A DNA stretch of 64,000 nucleotides from Gp13-AA77 sp035578005 (GTDB taxonomy: Bacteria; Acidobacteriota; Terriglobia; UBA7540). The first letter of the stretch is position 1. Every line of letters starts with the position of its first letter. Location of the stretch: the NCBI GenBank assembly GCA_035578005.1, contig DATJYK010000423.1, forward strand, positions 48,976 to 112,975, read 5' to 3'. Below are positions 7,861 through 16,153 of this stretch, in pieces. Below the pieces are notes generated by a model. The model was not told where the DNA came from, did not search any database, and worked only from the letters and a program-made list of their open reading frames with translations. The translations under genes were made by a program, and so were the position numbers.

Positions 7861-8280
7861 GCTCGGGTTCGCTCAGGTTCGTTTTGGGTTCGTTCTTTAT
7901 GCCCTCCAAAGGCCACGCTTATTCTAAAAGACTTGTGAGACCGATCCCGAGCGCCTCTCGGGTTCGTTTGGGTTCGTTTTGGGTTCGTTTTTCGGAACTA
8001 TTGCTGATTCTAAACAACTTCTCGGGTTCGTTTTCCATTTTAGGGCCATACCGGGGGGGTCCCACGCCCGCGGGGCCGTCCTAGTAACATCATGGTAATA
8101 TCATGGCTGATTCTCTCTCCGAAATCAGATAACCAACTGTGCTTCAATAACCTCTTGGCTTGACAAAAATAAGTCATTTGTTTGCATATACCTCTTGGCT
8201 TTGCAATCTGCAATAAAATTATCTCCTTTATTTTCAATAACATATTGGCTTAGTTCGTTAAAATCTTGATTCGCATCGCG
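7861..8280 (+). repeat. GGGTTCGTTTT-array element A with iteron-like tail
   Basis: A composite intergenic element between transketolase and zwf. It contains about six close copies of GGGTTCGTTT(T) between 7863 and 8035 and two TATTCTAAAAGACTT/GATTCTAAACAACTT motifs (7919 and 8004). A C/G-run palindrome near 8050 follows, then an AT-rich tail (8085-8270) that stands out against the GC-rich genome. The tail has three copies of a ~18-bp repeat, consensus CAATAACCTCTTGGCTT, ending at about 8161, 8201 and 8251. The block GGCTTGACAAAAATAAGTC after the first repeat recurs in element B. No convincing ORF: the 11-bp period shifts frame each time. Confidence 0.8.
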
Positions 8281-8474
8281 TCCCGTTCGTCACGCCCCCG
8301 GTCTCTACCCATGGCTGTCGGGGCTTGCCCGGCCAAGGCCGACTCAAGAGTCGCCCGTACCAACCCGCCCGGCCGTGGGACGACCATCAGGGTCGCCCCT
8401 ACGTTTATCTGAACATCCCGCAGCGCCAGACTGCTCTCCAACCCGCAATTCTAACCCATTCAGCGCGAGTCGCA
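8281..8474. other. Intergenic tail downstream of transketolase
   Basis: No gene seen. It contains short degenerate palindromic phrases (AAGAGTCGCCCGTACC, ATCAGGGTCGCCCCTACG) of the kind scattered through other gaps in the window. A transcript terminator for transketolase was not recognised. Confidence 0.4.
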
Positions 8475-10523
8475 TTATTTCCCCAGCAGCCGATCCGCCT
8501 GCGCAACCACGTTGGCCGGAGTGAATCCCAGATGTTCTGCGATCACTTTATAGGGAGCCGAGGCCCCAAAGCGACTGAGTCCGATGACTGCACCCTTCGG
8601 CCCCACGTAACGCTCCCAACCGAATGGCGAGCCGGCTTCAATGGCCAGGCGTGCCGTGACTGCCGGCGGCAGCACCTCATCGCGGTAAGCCTGCGGCTGC
8701 TTCTCGAATAAGTCCCAGCTTGGCATGCTTACCACGCGTGCTGCGATTCCTTCTGCCGCAAGCTTCTGCTGCGATTCGAAGGCCAGCGCCACTTCCGAAC
8801 CCGATGCAATCAAAATGATCTCGGGAGGGCGCCCCTGGGAGTCAGATAGCACGTAGGCGCCGCGATCCACGCCGTCGGCAGACGCGCAACGGGTGCGATC
8901 GAAAATGGGCAGGTTCTGGCGCGTGAGCACCAGCAGTACCGGACCGCCCCTGTGCTCAATCGCCAGGCGCCAGGCGACGGCGGTTTCGTTCGCGTCAGCC
9001 GGCCGGATCATGCAGACATTGGGGATGGCGCGTATCGACGCCAGTTGTTCAACGGGCTCGTGGGTGGGGCCGTCTTCGCCGAGAAAGACGCTGTCATGCG
9101 TAAAGACGAAAATCGAGTGAAAGTGCGACAGCGCCGCGAGGCGAATAGCAGGCCGCATGTAATCCGAGAAGACAAAGAACGTCGCGCCATAGGGGATGAG
9201 CCCGCTGACGGCCATGCCGTTCACAATCGAGCCCATGCCGTGCTCGCGGATGCCAAAGTGAAAGTTCTTGGCGCTGTAGTTGCCGCGCGCGAAATCACCC
9301 AATCCCTTTACGTACGTTTTGGTCGAAGGGGCCAGGTCAGCCGCGCCACCCAGAAAGAGCGGCAAGCTGGGCGCGATGGCGGCCAGCACTTTCTCCGAAG
9401 CGGACCGCGTGGCAATGGGTTTGTCGGCGGCGGAGAACGCCGGAATCTTGTCTTTCCAACCTTGAGGAAGCTGGCCATTCACATACAAGTCCCAATCCTT
9501 TGCCAGGTCAGGGAAAGCTTCGCGATAAGCCGCCAGCTTCTGGTTCCACTTGGCTTGAAGTTTCTCGCCTGCCGGCACTGCCCCGCGGAAATGCTGCAGC
9601 GCCTCCAACGGAATGTAAAAGGCAGGCTCCAGCGGCCAACCCAGGTTCTGCTTGGTGGCCTTCACTTCGTCTTCACCTAACGGCTCACCGTGGGCGCCGG
9701 CGGTGTCATGCTTGTTCGGGCTTCCGTATGCGATGTGGGTACGCGCAACGATGAGTGACGGGCGCTCCTTCTGGCCGCGCGCCGCCTGCAGCGCGCCCTC
9801 CACAGCATCCAGATCATTCCCGTCGTCGAGCCGCTGTACGAACCAGCCGTGAGCCTCGAAGCGCTTGCTTACATCTTCCTGGCTGAAGGCCAAGTCCGTG
9901 GAGCCCTCAATGGTGATGTGATTGTTGTCGTACAGAAAGATCAGATTATCGAGGCCCAGGAAGCCGGCAACGGACGCCGCCTCGGCGGACACGCCTTCCA
10001 TCAAGTCGCCGTCGCTGCAGATTCCGTACACCGTGTAGTCGATGAGCGGGTGTCCCGGCCTATTGAAATATGCCGCCAGATATTTCCCCGCGATGGCCAT
10101 CCCAACGGCGTTGCCGAAGCCCTGGCCGAGCGGCCCCGTGGTGGTTTCAACCCCGGGGGTAAGAGAGTATTCCGGATGACCTGGCGTCTTGCTGCCCCAC
10201 TGCCGGAAGTTCCGGAGCTCGTCGAGCGACAAATCGTAACCCGTGAGGTGCAAGAGGCTGTAAAGCAGCATGCAGCCGTGTCCGGCGGAAAGAACAAACC
10301 GGTCGCGGTTGGGCCATTTCGGGTCATGCGGGTTGTAACGGAGAAACCGCGTCCAGAGCACGTAAGCCATGGCGGCGTCGCCCATGGGCAACCCCGGATG
10401 GCCGGCGTTTGCTTTTTGGACGGCGTCAATCGAAAGGCAGCGAATGGTGTTGATGCAAAGTTCGTCGAGCGGTGTGGCGTTAACCGCGGCGGGTATGATT
10501 GCTGGGTGCGTCCCGGTGGGCAA
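8475..10523 (-). CDS. tkt: Transketolase
   Basis: A 682-residue thiamine-diphosphate enzyme that moves two-carbon units between ketose and aldose phosphates in the non-oxidative pentose-phosphate pathway. The N-terminal half has AGHPGLPMG (~40-48), GPLGQGFGNAVGMA (~130-143) and the ThDP/metal motif CSDGDLMEG (~168-176) ending in NN. The pyrimidine domain has the catalytic glutamate in REHGMGSIVNGMA. The C-terminal domain is complete (SRFGASAPYKVIAEHLGFT). Full length. It lies upstream of zwf on the same strand but 830 bp away, so it is probably a separate transcript with a related role. Confidence 0.96.
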   Translation of the reverse strand: MPTGTHPAIIPAAVNATPLDELCINTIRCLSIDAVQKANAGHPGLPMGDAAMAYVLWTRFLRYNPHDPKWPNRDRFVLSAGHGCMLLYSLLHLTGYDLSLDELRNFRQWGSKTPGHPEYSLTPGVETTTGPLGQGFGNAVGMAIAGKYLAAYFNRPGHPLIDYTVYGICSDGDLMEGVSAEAASVAGFLGLDNLIFLYDNNHITIEGSTDLAFSQEDVSKRFEAHGWFVQRLDDGNDLDAVEGALQAARGQKERPSLIVARTHIAYGSPNKHDTAGAHGEPLGEDEVKATKQNLGWPLEPAFYIPLEALQHFRGAVPAGEKLQAKWNQKLAAYREAFPDLAKDWDLYVNGQLPQGWKDKIPAFSAADKPIATRSASEKVLAAIAPSLPLFLGGAADLAPSTKTYVKGLGDFARGNYSAKNFHFGIREHGMGSIVNGMAVSGLIPYGATFFVFSDYMRPAIRLAALSHFHSIFVFTHDSVFLGEDGPTHEPVEQLASIRAIPNVCMIRPADANETAVAWRLAIEHRGGPVLLVLTRQNLPIFDRTRCASADGVDRGAYVLSDSQGRPPEIILIASGSEVALAFESQQKLAAEGIAARVVSMPSWDLFEKQPQAYRDEVLPPAVTARLAIEAGSPFGWERYVGPKGAVIGLSRFGASAPYKVIAEHLGFTPANVVAQADRLLGK

Positions 10524-10539
10524 GTGAGGTCTCCTTTGA

Positions 10540-10905
10540 CTGCGGGATTAAAGGATTTGCCGGATTGAGCGATTAAGTGATCGGGCGATTGAGCCATCGG
10601 GTCATCGGCCCATTGCCAGTTAACCCTGCTTACATGGTCTCAACCGCTCAGTCCTTCAAGCCCTCAAGTCACACCATAGTGATGCCCGCGCGACCCCGTG
10701 GGTTCCGAAGCTTAACAGTTCAATTATACAGCCCCCGGTATCGGGTGATCGAGTCATCGAGCGAATTGGATGATCGGGCCATCGGGTGATCGCGCGATTG
10801 ATGGATTGAGGGTTTGAGAGGTTCGATCGCGCGATCTTTCATTTGCTCAATCCTTCACTCCGTCAATCCTTCAATCACCCGATGACCCGATCACCCGATG
10901 GCTCG
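10540..10905. repeat. Degenerate GATCGGGYCATCGGGT-type repeat tract
   Basis: The gap between transketolase and the WD40 gene is filled with drifting copies of phrases such as GTGATCGGGCGATTGAGCCATCGGG, on the left in one orientation and on the right (AATCACCCGATGACCCGATC) inverted. The whole tract can fold back on itself. No gene seen; any promoter for transketolase would have to lie inside it. Confidence 0.6.
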
Positions 10906-10906
10906 A

Positions 10907-12016
10907 TTATTGCCGCGCCCACAGCATCACAGCCTGCTCGGAAGACGCGGCCACCTCATTGCCGTCAGGTGAGAAAGCCACCGTGAGCAGCGGTTCGCGG
11001 CTCTCCCCGAGGGTCTGCAGCAGCCGGCCGTCTTCGGCAGACCAGATGCGCATCGTGTTGTCCTGTCCGGCCGAGGCAATCAGAGTGCCGTCAGGCGAGA
11101 ACTCCGCCCAGTGCACCGGGCCCACGTGCCCGGTCAAGGTATGCAGCAGCTTCCAATCTCCCACTGAATAGATACGCACGTTGCCGTCTTCGCAGGCCGT
11201 CACCACACGCGCGCCGTCGCGCGAGAAATTCACGCTCAAAACGCTGCCATGGTGCCCGGAAAGCACATCGGCAAATCTCTTCTCGGGCGTGTCGATCACC
11301 ATCGGGTCCGGCGAAGCATTCGCATCCACGCGCGCTAACACCAGCCACCGGCCGTCGGGCGAAAAGTTGAGCAGACCCGGCCGGTGGGCGAGCTCCGACA
11401 GGGTGATTTCACCGCCGCGGTTGCTGTTGGGATCCCAGATCACGACCTTGCTGTCTTTGTACATCGCGACGCGGCCGATATGGGCCAAATACACGATGGG
11501 CGAATATCCTCCGCCGACGCCCACCACGTCCGTCTTGCCGATCTGGCTGTCCTGATCGATGAACCACTGGAAGGCCAGCAGAGGCGTTCCCCGCTCCGGC
11601 TGTCCCTTGGCGTGGACAACGCCGCGGCCCAGAATCTCCAAACGAGTCGGCGAAATGAAGTTGGCGGAGTCCATGTTGAGGTCCACCAGGTCGGTGAGGT
11701 GCGGTTTCAGAACCTTTCCCACGCCGCCTTGGGGAAGGTTAACCAGGGCAATCTTCTGCCCGGAGATCACGGCCAGGCTGCGGGAGTCCGGAGAAAACGC
11801 GCCCGCCGGGGAGTAGTTCAAGGCCAGGTGTCCTTCCACGCGGCCGTGGCTCACAAATACTGGTTCAGGCGGACCCGCGGGAATAGTCGCCGTTTGGCAC
11901 CACACTCGAGGCGCGGCCATTGCCACACAGACGAGCAGAACCAGTGACGAGCGACGAGTGACAAGTGGCGAGCATGCTTCGTCCAGGCACGATAGAGATG
12001 AGTCATTCATGGTCAC
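10907..12016 (-). CDS. Exported WD40-repeat protein
   Basis: A 369-residue beta-propeller protein. A hydrophobic segment behind a double arginine (RRSSLVLLVCVAMAAP, ~21-36) suggests a signal peptide with an uncertain upstream start. At least three canonical WD40 blades occur in the C-terminal half: SGHHGSVLSVNFSRDGARVVTAC with DGNVRIYSVGDW, TGHVGPVHWAEFSPDGTLIASAG with DNTMRIWSAEDG, and LLTVAFSPDGNEVAASS. Such proteins usually act as binding scaffolds. It is third in a minus-strand run after the ADOP permease and the NUDIX hydrolase (56 bp gap). No partner is evident. Confidence 0.75.
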   Translation of the reverse strand: MTMNDSSLSCLDEACSPLVTRRSSLVLLVCVAMAAPRVWCQTATIPAGPPEPVFVSHGRVEGHLALNYSPAGAFSPDSRSLAVISGQKIALVNLPQGGVGKVLKPHLTDLVDLNMDSANFISPTRLEILGRGVVHAKGQPERGTPLLAFQWFIDQDSQIGKTDVVGVGGGYSPIVYLAHIGRVAMYKDSKVVIWDPNSNRGGEITLSELAHRPGLLNFSPDGRWLVLARVDANASPDPMVIDTPEKRFADVLSGHHGSVLSVNFSRDGARVVTACEDGNVRIYSVGDWKLLHTLTGHVGPVHWAEFSPDGTLIASAGQDNTMRIWSAEDGRLLQTLGESREPLLTVAFSPDGNEVAASSEQAVMLWARQ

Positions 12017-12033
12017 TGCAGTCGCCGCTTCTC

Positions 12034-12066
12034 AATCGGCAATCGTCAATCGACAATCGTCAATTC
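12034..12066. repeat. Short tandem CAATCGTCAATCGA repeat
   Basis: Between the NUDIX stop and the WD40 start there are about three imperfect units of CAATCGTCAAT/CAATCGACAAT. It is a local tandem duplication and part of the ~55-bp spacer. Confidence 0.45.
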
Positions 12067-12071
12067 CTAGG

Positions 12072-12530
12072 CTAGATGATTTCTCCGCGTGCGATGCGCT
12101 GAACGAGTTCACGATCGGCATCGAGGAACCGGTAGGCTCCGAGTTCATTCCGGCGCGCCCAGGCGATGGCTTCGAACACCCGATTTCGCGGCTCCGATCC
12201 AAACGAGTCGACGCGAAAGAAAACCACTTCTACGTAACGATCGGGATAGCGGTGCCGAACCCGGTACACCTCCGGACCTATTTCCGCCTGAATGGCAAGC
12301 TCCTCGTCAAGCTCACGCCGCAGGGCTTGCTCCCGTGTCTCGCCGCTTCCAACCTTTCCGCCCGGGAACTCCCACTGCAAGCCGTAGGGGTCAGAGCGGT
12401 GGCGCTGACAGATGAGAATGCGCTCATCCCGCACCAGGATGCCCGCGGTCACGGGAACGGGCTGCAAATCGTCAGTTGTGCGGTGCGGATTGTCGATCAT
12501 CGGCTTCCGGCCGGAGGCGTTGTCGACCAT
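12072..12530 (-). CDS. NUDIX hydrolase (MutT-like)
   Basis: A 152-residue protein with a complete Nudix box: GGKVGSGETREQALRRELDE plus EL, matching Gx5Ex7REUxEExGU except the final positions. The start of the domain (VPVTAGILVRDERILICQRH) and the WEFPGGK strand resemble 8-oxo-dGTP diphosphatases of the MutT type, which sanitise the nucleotide pool. The first ~20 residues are atypical and the true start may be the internal Met at residue 11. It lies 20 bp downstream of the ADOP permease gene, so one transcript is likely. Confidence 0.85.
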   Translation of the reverse strand: MVDNASGRKPMIDNPHRTTDDLQPVPVTAGILVRDERILICQRHRSDPYGLQWEFPGGKVGSGETREQALRRELDEELAIQAEIGPEVYRVRHRYPDRYVEVVFFRVDSFGSEPRNRVFEAIAWARRNELGAYRFLDADRELVQRIARGEII

Positions 12531-12550
12531 CGGCAGTCGAAAATCGGCAA

Positions 12551-15061
12551 TTACTCGTATCTCAGCGCCACCATCGGATCAACCTTTGACGCTCTTCGGG
12601 CAGGCACGTAGCACGCGACGAGCGCCACCGCCAGCATCAGAAGCGAGACGGAAGCGTAGGTGAGCAGGTCATAGGACGGGACCCCCACAAGGAAGCTCAC
12701 CAGAATCCGGCTAACGGCCAGCGCGGCAAGCACACCGGCACCAACTCCGGCGCCGACGAGCACCACGGCCTGGTTCACAACCAGCCCCAGCACGCTGCGG
12801 CGCGGCGCGCCTAGCGCCATGCGGATGCCGATCTCGTGTTGGCGCTGGCTGGCCGCATAAGAGACCACGCCGTAGACTCCGACCACCGCCAGCAGCAGGC
12901 CGAGAGCGCCGAGCGAGGCGGCAAATCCCGCGGCTAACTTAAACACAAAATATCCGTTGCCGCCCGACATCGCGCGATCCATGGTCATCACGTCATACAT
13001 CGGCAGATTCGGATCCAACCCGCGCACCAGGCTCTCGACGGGAACCACCAGCGAGAGGGGCGGCACCGAGGTGCGCAATTGGAGGACGTGGGTGGACTTG
13101 TAGTTTTGCGTTTGGGGCACGTAGAAGAAATTGTCAGGCGCGTCTAACAGGCTTTGCACTTTGGCATCCCGAACCACACCGACCACCGTTACCCATGAAC
13201 CCGATCCGCCTTGAGACCCCGACTTGAACGGCCCTTCCGAGCCACCGGTGCTAAAGTGCTGCCCGATCGCGTCTTGATGCGGCCACAGCCGGTGGGCCAT
13301 GGTCTGGTTCACGATGGCCACGCGCTGGGACGCGCTTGTATCGGCATCGGTAAACGCGCGCCCTTCGAGGATTTTCATTCGCATGGTCGAGAAGTAATCC
13401 GGGCTCACACAGTTGATTCCAGCACTTGGGGCGCGTTTTCCCGGCGGAACCGGCTGGCCTTCCGGGTACACGCTCGATCCGTCGCCGTAGTATCCCAAGG
13501 GAAGAGAGAAAGCCAGGCTGGCCGATTCGACGCCGGGAAGCGCCTTGGCACGCGTGAGCAAGTCGCGGTAGAAAGCCTCGGCGCGCGGCTGATCGTAGCC
13601 CTGAAGTTTCGGGTCGAGGTTCACGTTCAGCATGTTGTGCGGATCGTAGCCCAGGTCGATGGATTCCGCATTGGTGAGGCTGCGTGTGAACAGACCGGCG
13701 GCGACGAGCACAATCAACGATCCGGCTACCTGGGCCACCACCAATCCGTTGCGCAGCCAGTGCCGGCGGCTGGTTCCAATCATCCCTCGGCCTCCTTCCC
13801 GCAGCGTGTCGTTCAGGTTGGTGCGGGAAATGCGCAACGCCGGCGCGAGTCCCGCCAGAATTCCGGAAGCCAAGGCGATGCCGGCTACGTAGCTGAACAT
13901 TCGCCAATCGAACGTGAAGGCAAGACCCAGCGCGAAATCGCCCAACGGACGCAGCTTGTCGAGCCCGCGAATGGCCCAGTTTCCGAGGAGCGCACCGCCG
14001 ACGGCGCCGGCCGTCGCAAGCAGAATGCTCTCCGTCAACATCTGCCGGACCAAACGGACGCGGCTGGCGCCCATGGCCGAACGAACGGCCATCTCCCTTT
14101 CGCGCGCCGCTGCTCGCGCCAGCAGCAGATTGGCGACGTTGAAGCAAGCCACCAGCAGAACCAGGCCGACCATCACCAGAAAGATCGTCGCCACCAGAGG
14201 CATGTAATTCTTCACCGCGGGTTCGGGCCGCGCGAGACGCTCGGGAATCACGCGCGCCATCTGGCCCTGATCCACCTGCGGGTACTCCTTCGCCAGCCGC
14301 TGCGCGATCACGTTCAGGGCAGCCTCGGCCTGTCTTGCCGTTACGCCGGGCCGCAGGGTGGCCAGAACGCGCAATTCCGTGTCACGGCGATCGGTGAAAA
14401 AGCCGTTGTAGGCCCGAGCGCTCGCGACCAATCCGATGGGGGCGTAGGCGTCAAGTTCAACGAGGTTGTACGGGCCGTGAAATTCCTCCGGCACGACGCC
14501 AATCACCGTTACCGCTTGCCCGTCCAAGGTGACGCTCCTTCCGATCACCCCCGGATCGCCGTTGAAACGGCTCATCCAATAGCTGTGACCTAGAACCACG
14601 ACGGGACCGGTCTTCGGTTCGTCGCCTTCGCCGGGAGCAATCAGCCGGCCCAGCGCGGGCCGAATGCCAAGCATGGTGAAGAAATTGCTCGGTACGTAGG
14701 CCATGATGATGCGGTCGGCGTGGCCGCGATAGCCGAGTCCGGCGAGATTGAGGTCATAGAAAGTCATGTCCGTGAAAACGTCGGCCTGCTTGCGGTAATC
14801 GAGGTAATCCGGATAGGAGAGTTGCTCAGGATCGGCATCCGCCTTGTATTGCACGGCCACCACCGCGAGGCGGTCGGCGTCCTCCACCGGCAGGGGCCGA
14901 AACATGAAGACATTGCCCAAGCTGAAAATCGCCGTGTTGGCGCCGATGCCGAGCGCAAGCGTCAGGATGGCCACCACCGTAAAGCCCGCATCCTTTCGTA
15001 ACATGCGCACGCCGTAACCGATGTCCTGAAAAAGGCTCTCGATGAAGTTCACTTTTCGCAT
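12551..15061 (-). CDS. ABC transporter permease of the acidobacterial duplicated orphan permease (ADOP) type
   Basis: About 836 residues with two MacB-periplasmic-core/FtsX modules. The N-terminus (DIGYGVRMLRKDAGFTVVAIL with LGIGANTAIFS) is diagnostic of this family. There is a large soluble periplasmic domain (~70-280), three TM segments near 290-410, a second periplasmic domain, and three C-terminal TMs with the FtsX signature RQHEIGIRMALGAPRRSVL. The start was chosen at 15061 (MRKVNFIES) because AGGAGG lies ~11 bp upstream; an earlier in-frame ATG at 15100 lacks one. No ATPase gene is adjacent, in keeping with the 'orphan' label. Substrate unknown. Confidence 0.9.
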   Translation of the reverse strand: MRKVNFIESLFQDIGYGVRMLRKDAGFTVVAILTLALGIGANTAIFSLGNVFMFRPLPVEDADRLAVVAVQYKADADPEQLSYPDYLDYRKQADVFTDMTFYDLNLAGLGYRGHADRIIMAYVPSNFFTMLGIRPALGRLIAPGEGDEPKTGPVVVLGHSYWMSRFNGDPGVIGRSVTLDGQAVTVIGVVPEEFHGPYNLVELDAYAPIGLVASARAYNGFFTDRRDTELRVLATLRPGVTARQAEAALNVIAQRLAKEYPQVDQGQMARVIPERLARPEPAVKNYMPLVATIFLVMVGLVLLVACFNVANLLLARAAAREREMAVRSAMGASRVRLVRQMLTESILLATAGAVGGALLGNWAIRGLDKLRPLGDFALGLAFTFDWRMFSYVAGIALASGILAGLAPALRISRTNLNDTLREGGRGMIGTSRRHWLRNGLVVAQVAGSLIVLVAAGLFTRSLTNAESIDLGYDPHNMLNVNLDPKLQGYDQPRAEAFYRDLLTRAKALPGVESASLAFSLPLGYYGDGSSVYPEGQPVPPGKRAPSAGINCVSPDYFSTMRMKILEGRAFTDADTSASQRVAIVNQTMAHRLWPHQDAIGQHFSTGGSEGPFKSGSQGGSGSWVTVVGVVRDAKVQSLLDAPDNFFYVPQTQNYKSTHVLQLRTSVPPLSLVVPVESLVRGLDPNLPMYDVMTMDRAMSGGNGYFVFKLAAGFAASLGALGLLLAVVGVYGVVSYAASQRQHEIGIRMALGAPRRSVLGLVVNQAVVLVGAGVGAGVLAALAVSRILVSFLVGVPSYDLLTYASVSLLMLAVALVACYVPARRASKVDPMVALRYE

Positions 15062-15319
15062 ATCCTGGCACTCCTCCTTGATCTGCGCAAGCCTGCCCAA
15101 CTCGCGAGGGCTGCGTACCGCAACCCCTGGCGCTGATCCCTACTACGCATCATTCTTCAAGTAAGTTCCCCCCGGAGTTGGAGTTTGCCGGATAGTTTTG
15201 GTTCCCTGGTCCCTGGGTACCAGCAAACGGCAAAAATAACATACAGGAATGCCTGTGCCGCCTGAACTGATCTTCAGGCCACCGAGCCGAATTGGCGGGG
15301 CGGCTCTACGCCGCGCAGG

Positions 15320-16153
15320 TCAGGGGTTTTGGCTCGGGCCGGCCGTAATCGGCCCGTACATCTCCGGCCTTCGGGCGGCCATCCGGTCAAATTCATATTC
15401 GCCCGGCACCCGCACCACGCGATTGCGGTCTGACGCGGCGGGGTCAGCCTCAGCCACCAGAACGGTCTCCTCGGTTTCGCCGGCCAAAGCCAGCATCTTG
15501 CCCTCGGGATCGACAATCTGGGAGCGCCCGGCGAAGCGGTAGCCGCGCTCCTCGCCCACGCGGTCGGCCGCCACGACGTAAAAGTGATTCTCCACGGCGC
15601 GTACCGGCGGTGTGTGCGCCCATGAGTCCGACGCCAGGGGCCAGTTGGTGGGAATCGCCAGGATTTGCGCGCCCTGCAACTTCAATACGCGGCCGGATTC
15701 TGGAAAGCTGCAGTCAAAGCAGATATTCACACCGAGCTTGCCGGCCGGCGTGTCGAACACGCGAAATGGCTTGTTGCTGGGCGAGTCGTGGCGATCAACA
15801 CCCAAGCAGAGCAAGTGCATCTTGCGGTAGCTTCCCGCAATGCCCTGCGGCGTGATGACGGCGGCGGCGTTGTAAAGCGCGTCGCCTTCGCGCTCGAGCA
15901 TTCCCAGCACCAGCGTGCAGCCAAGCTCGCTGGCGGCGATGGCTGCTTTCTCCGTCGAGGGGCCCGGAATGGTCTCTGCGAAGGGCCATGCTTCCTCGCG
16001 GTTGGTGAAGCAATAACCAGTGAGCGCGCACTCGGGGTAAATCACTAGGCTCGCGCCCAAGCGATGCGCGTGCACGAGTTTTTCCAGCGCCACGCGCAGA
16101 TTCCGCGCCTTGTCGCCGATTTTCACGTCCATCTGAACGGCAGCCAATTTCAT
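15320..16153 (-). CDS. Carbon-nitrogen hydrolase (nitrilase superfamily amidase)
   Basis: A 277-residue cytosolic hydrolase of the nitrilase/amidase fold. The Glu-Lys-Cys triad is visible: E41 in VIYPECALTGY, K111 in YRKMHLL and C145 in VNICFDCSFPE. The start is placed at MKLAAVQMDVKIGDKARN, where the family begins; the frame is open further upstream to 16219 but the added residues do not look like family sequence. The substrate (an omega-amide, carbamoyl compound or nitrile) cannot be assigned. It is the last coding gene before a 2.9-kb repeat-rich gap. Confidence 0.9.
   Translation of the reverse strand: MKLAAVQMDVKIGDKARNLRVALEKLVHAHRLGASLVIYPECALTGYCFTNREEAWPFAETIPGPSTEKAAIAASELGCTLVLGMLEREGDALYNAAAVITPQGIAGSYRKMHLLCLGVDRHDSPSNKPFRVFDTPAGKLGVNICFDCSFPESGRVLKLQGAQILAIPTNWPLASDSWAHTPPVRAVENHFYVVAADRVGEERGYRFAGRSQIVDPEGKMLALAGETEETVLVAEADPAASDRNRVVRVPGEYEFDRMAARRPEMYGPITAGPSQNP

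Noticed and set aside
7863..8035. GGGTTCGTTTT arrays as a CRISPR array
   Set aside because: Units are 10-11 bp with 0-25 bp irregular gaps and no ~30-bp spacers; no cas genes are in the window.
7773..8084. Small peptide in element A ending in LILNNFSGSFSILG, similar to one in element C (LILKYFSGSFLNLR)
   Set aside because: The similarity follows directly from DNA identity. The 11-bp repeat shifts frame and the flanks differ, so there is no sign of protein-level selection.
13211..14593. 460-codon frame antisense to the ADOP permease
   Set aside because: A shadow of a strongly supported gene; composition is Arg/His/Gln-rich with no domain.
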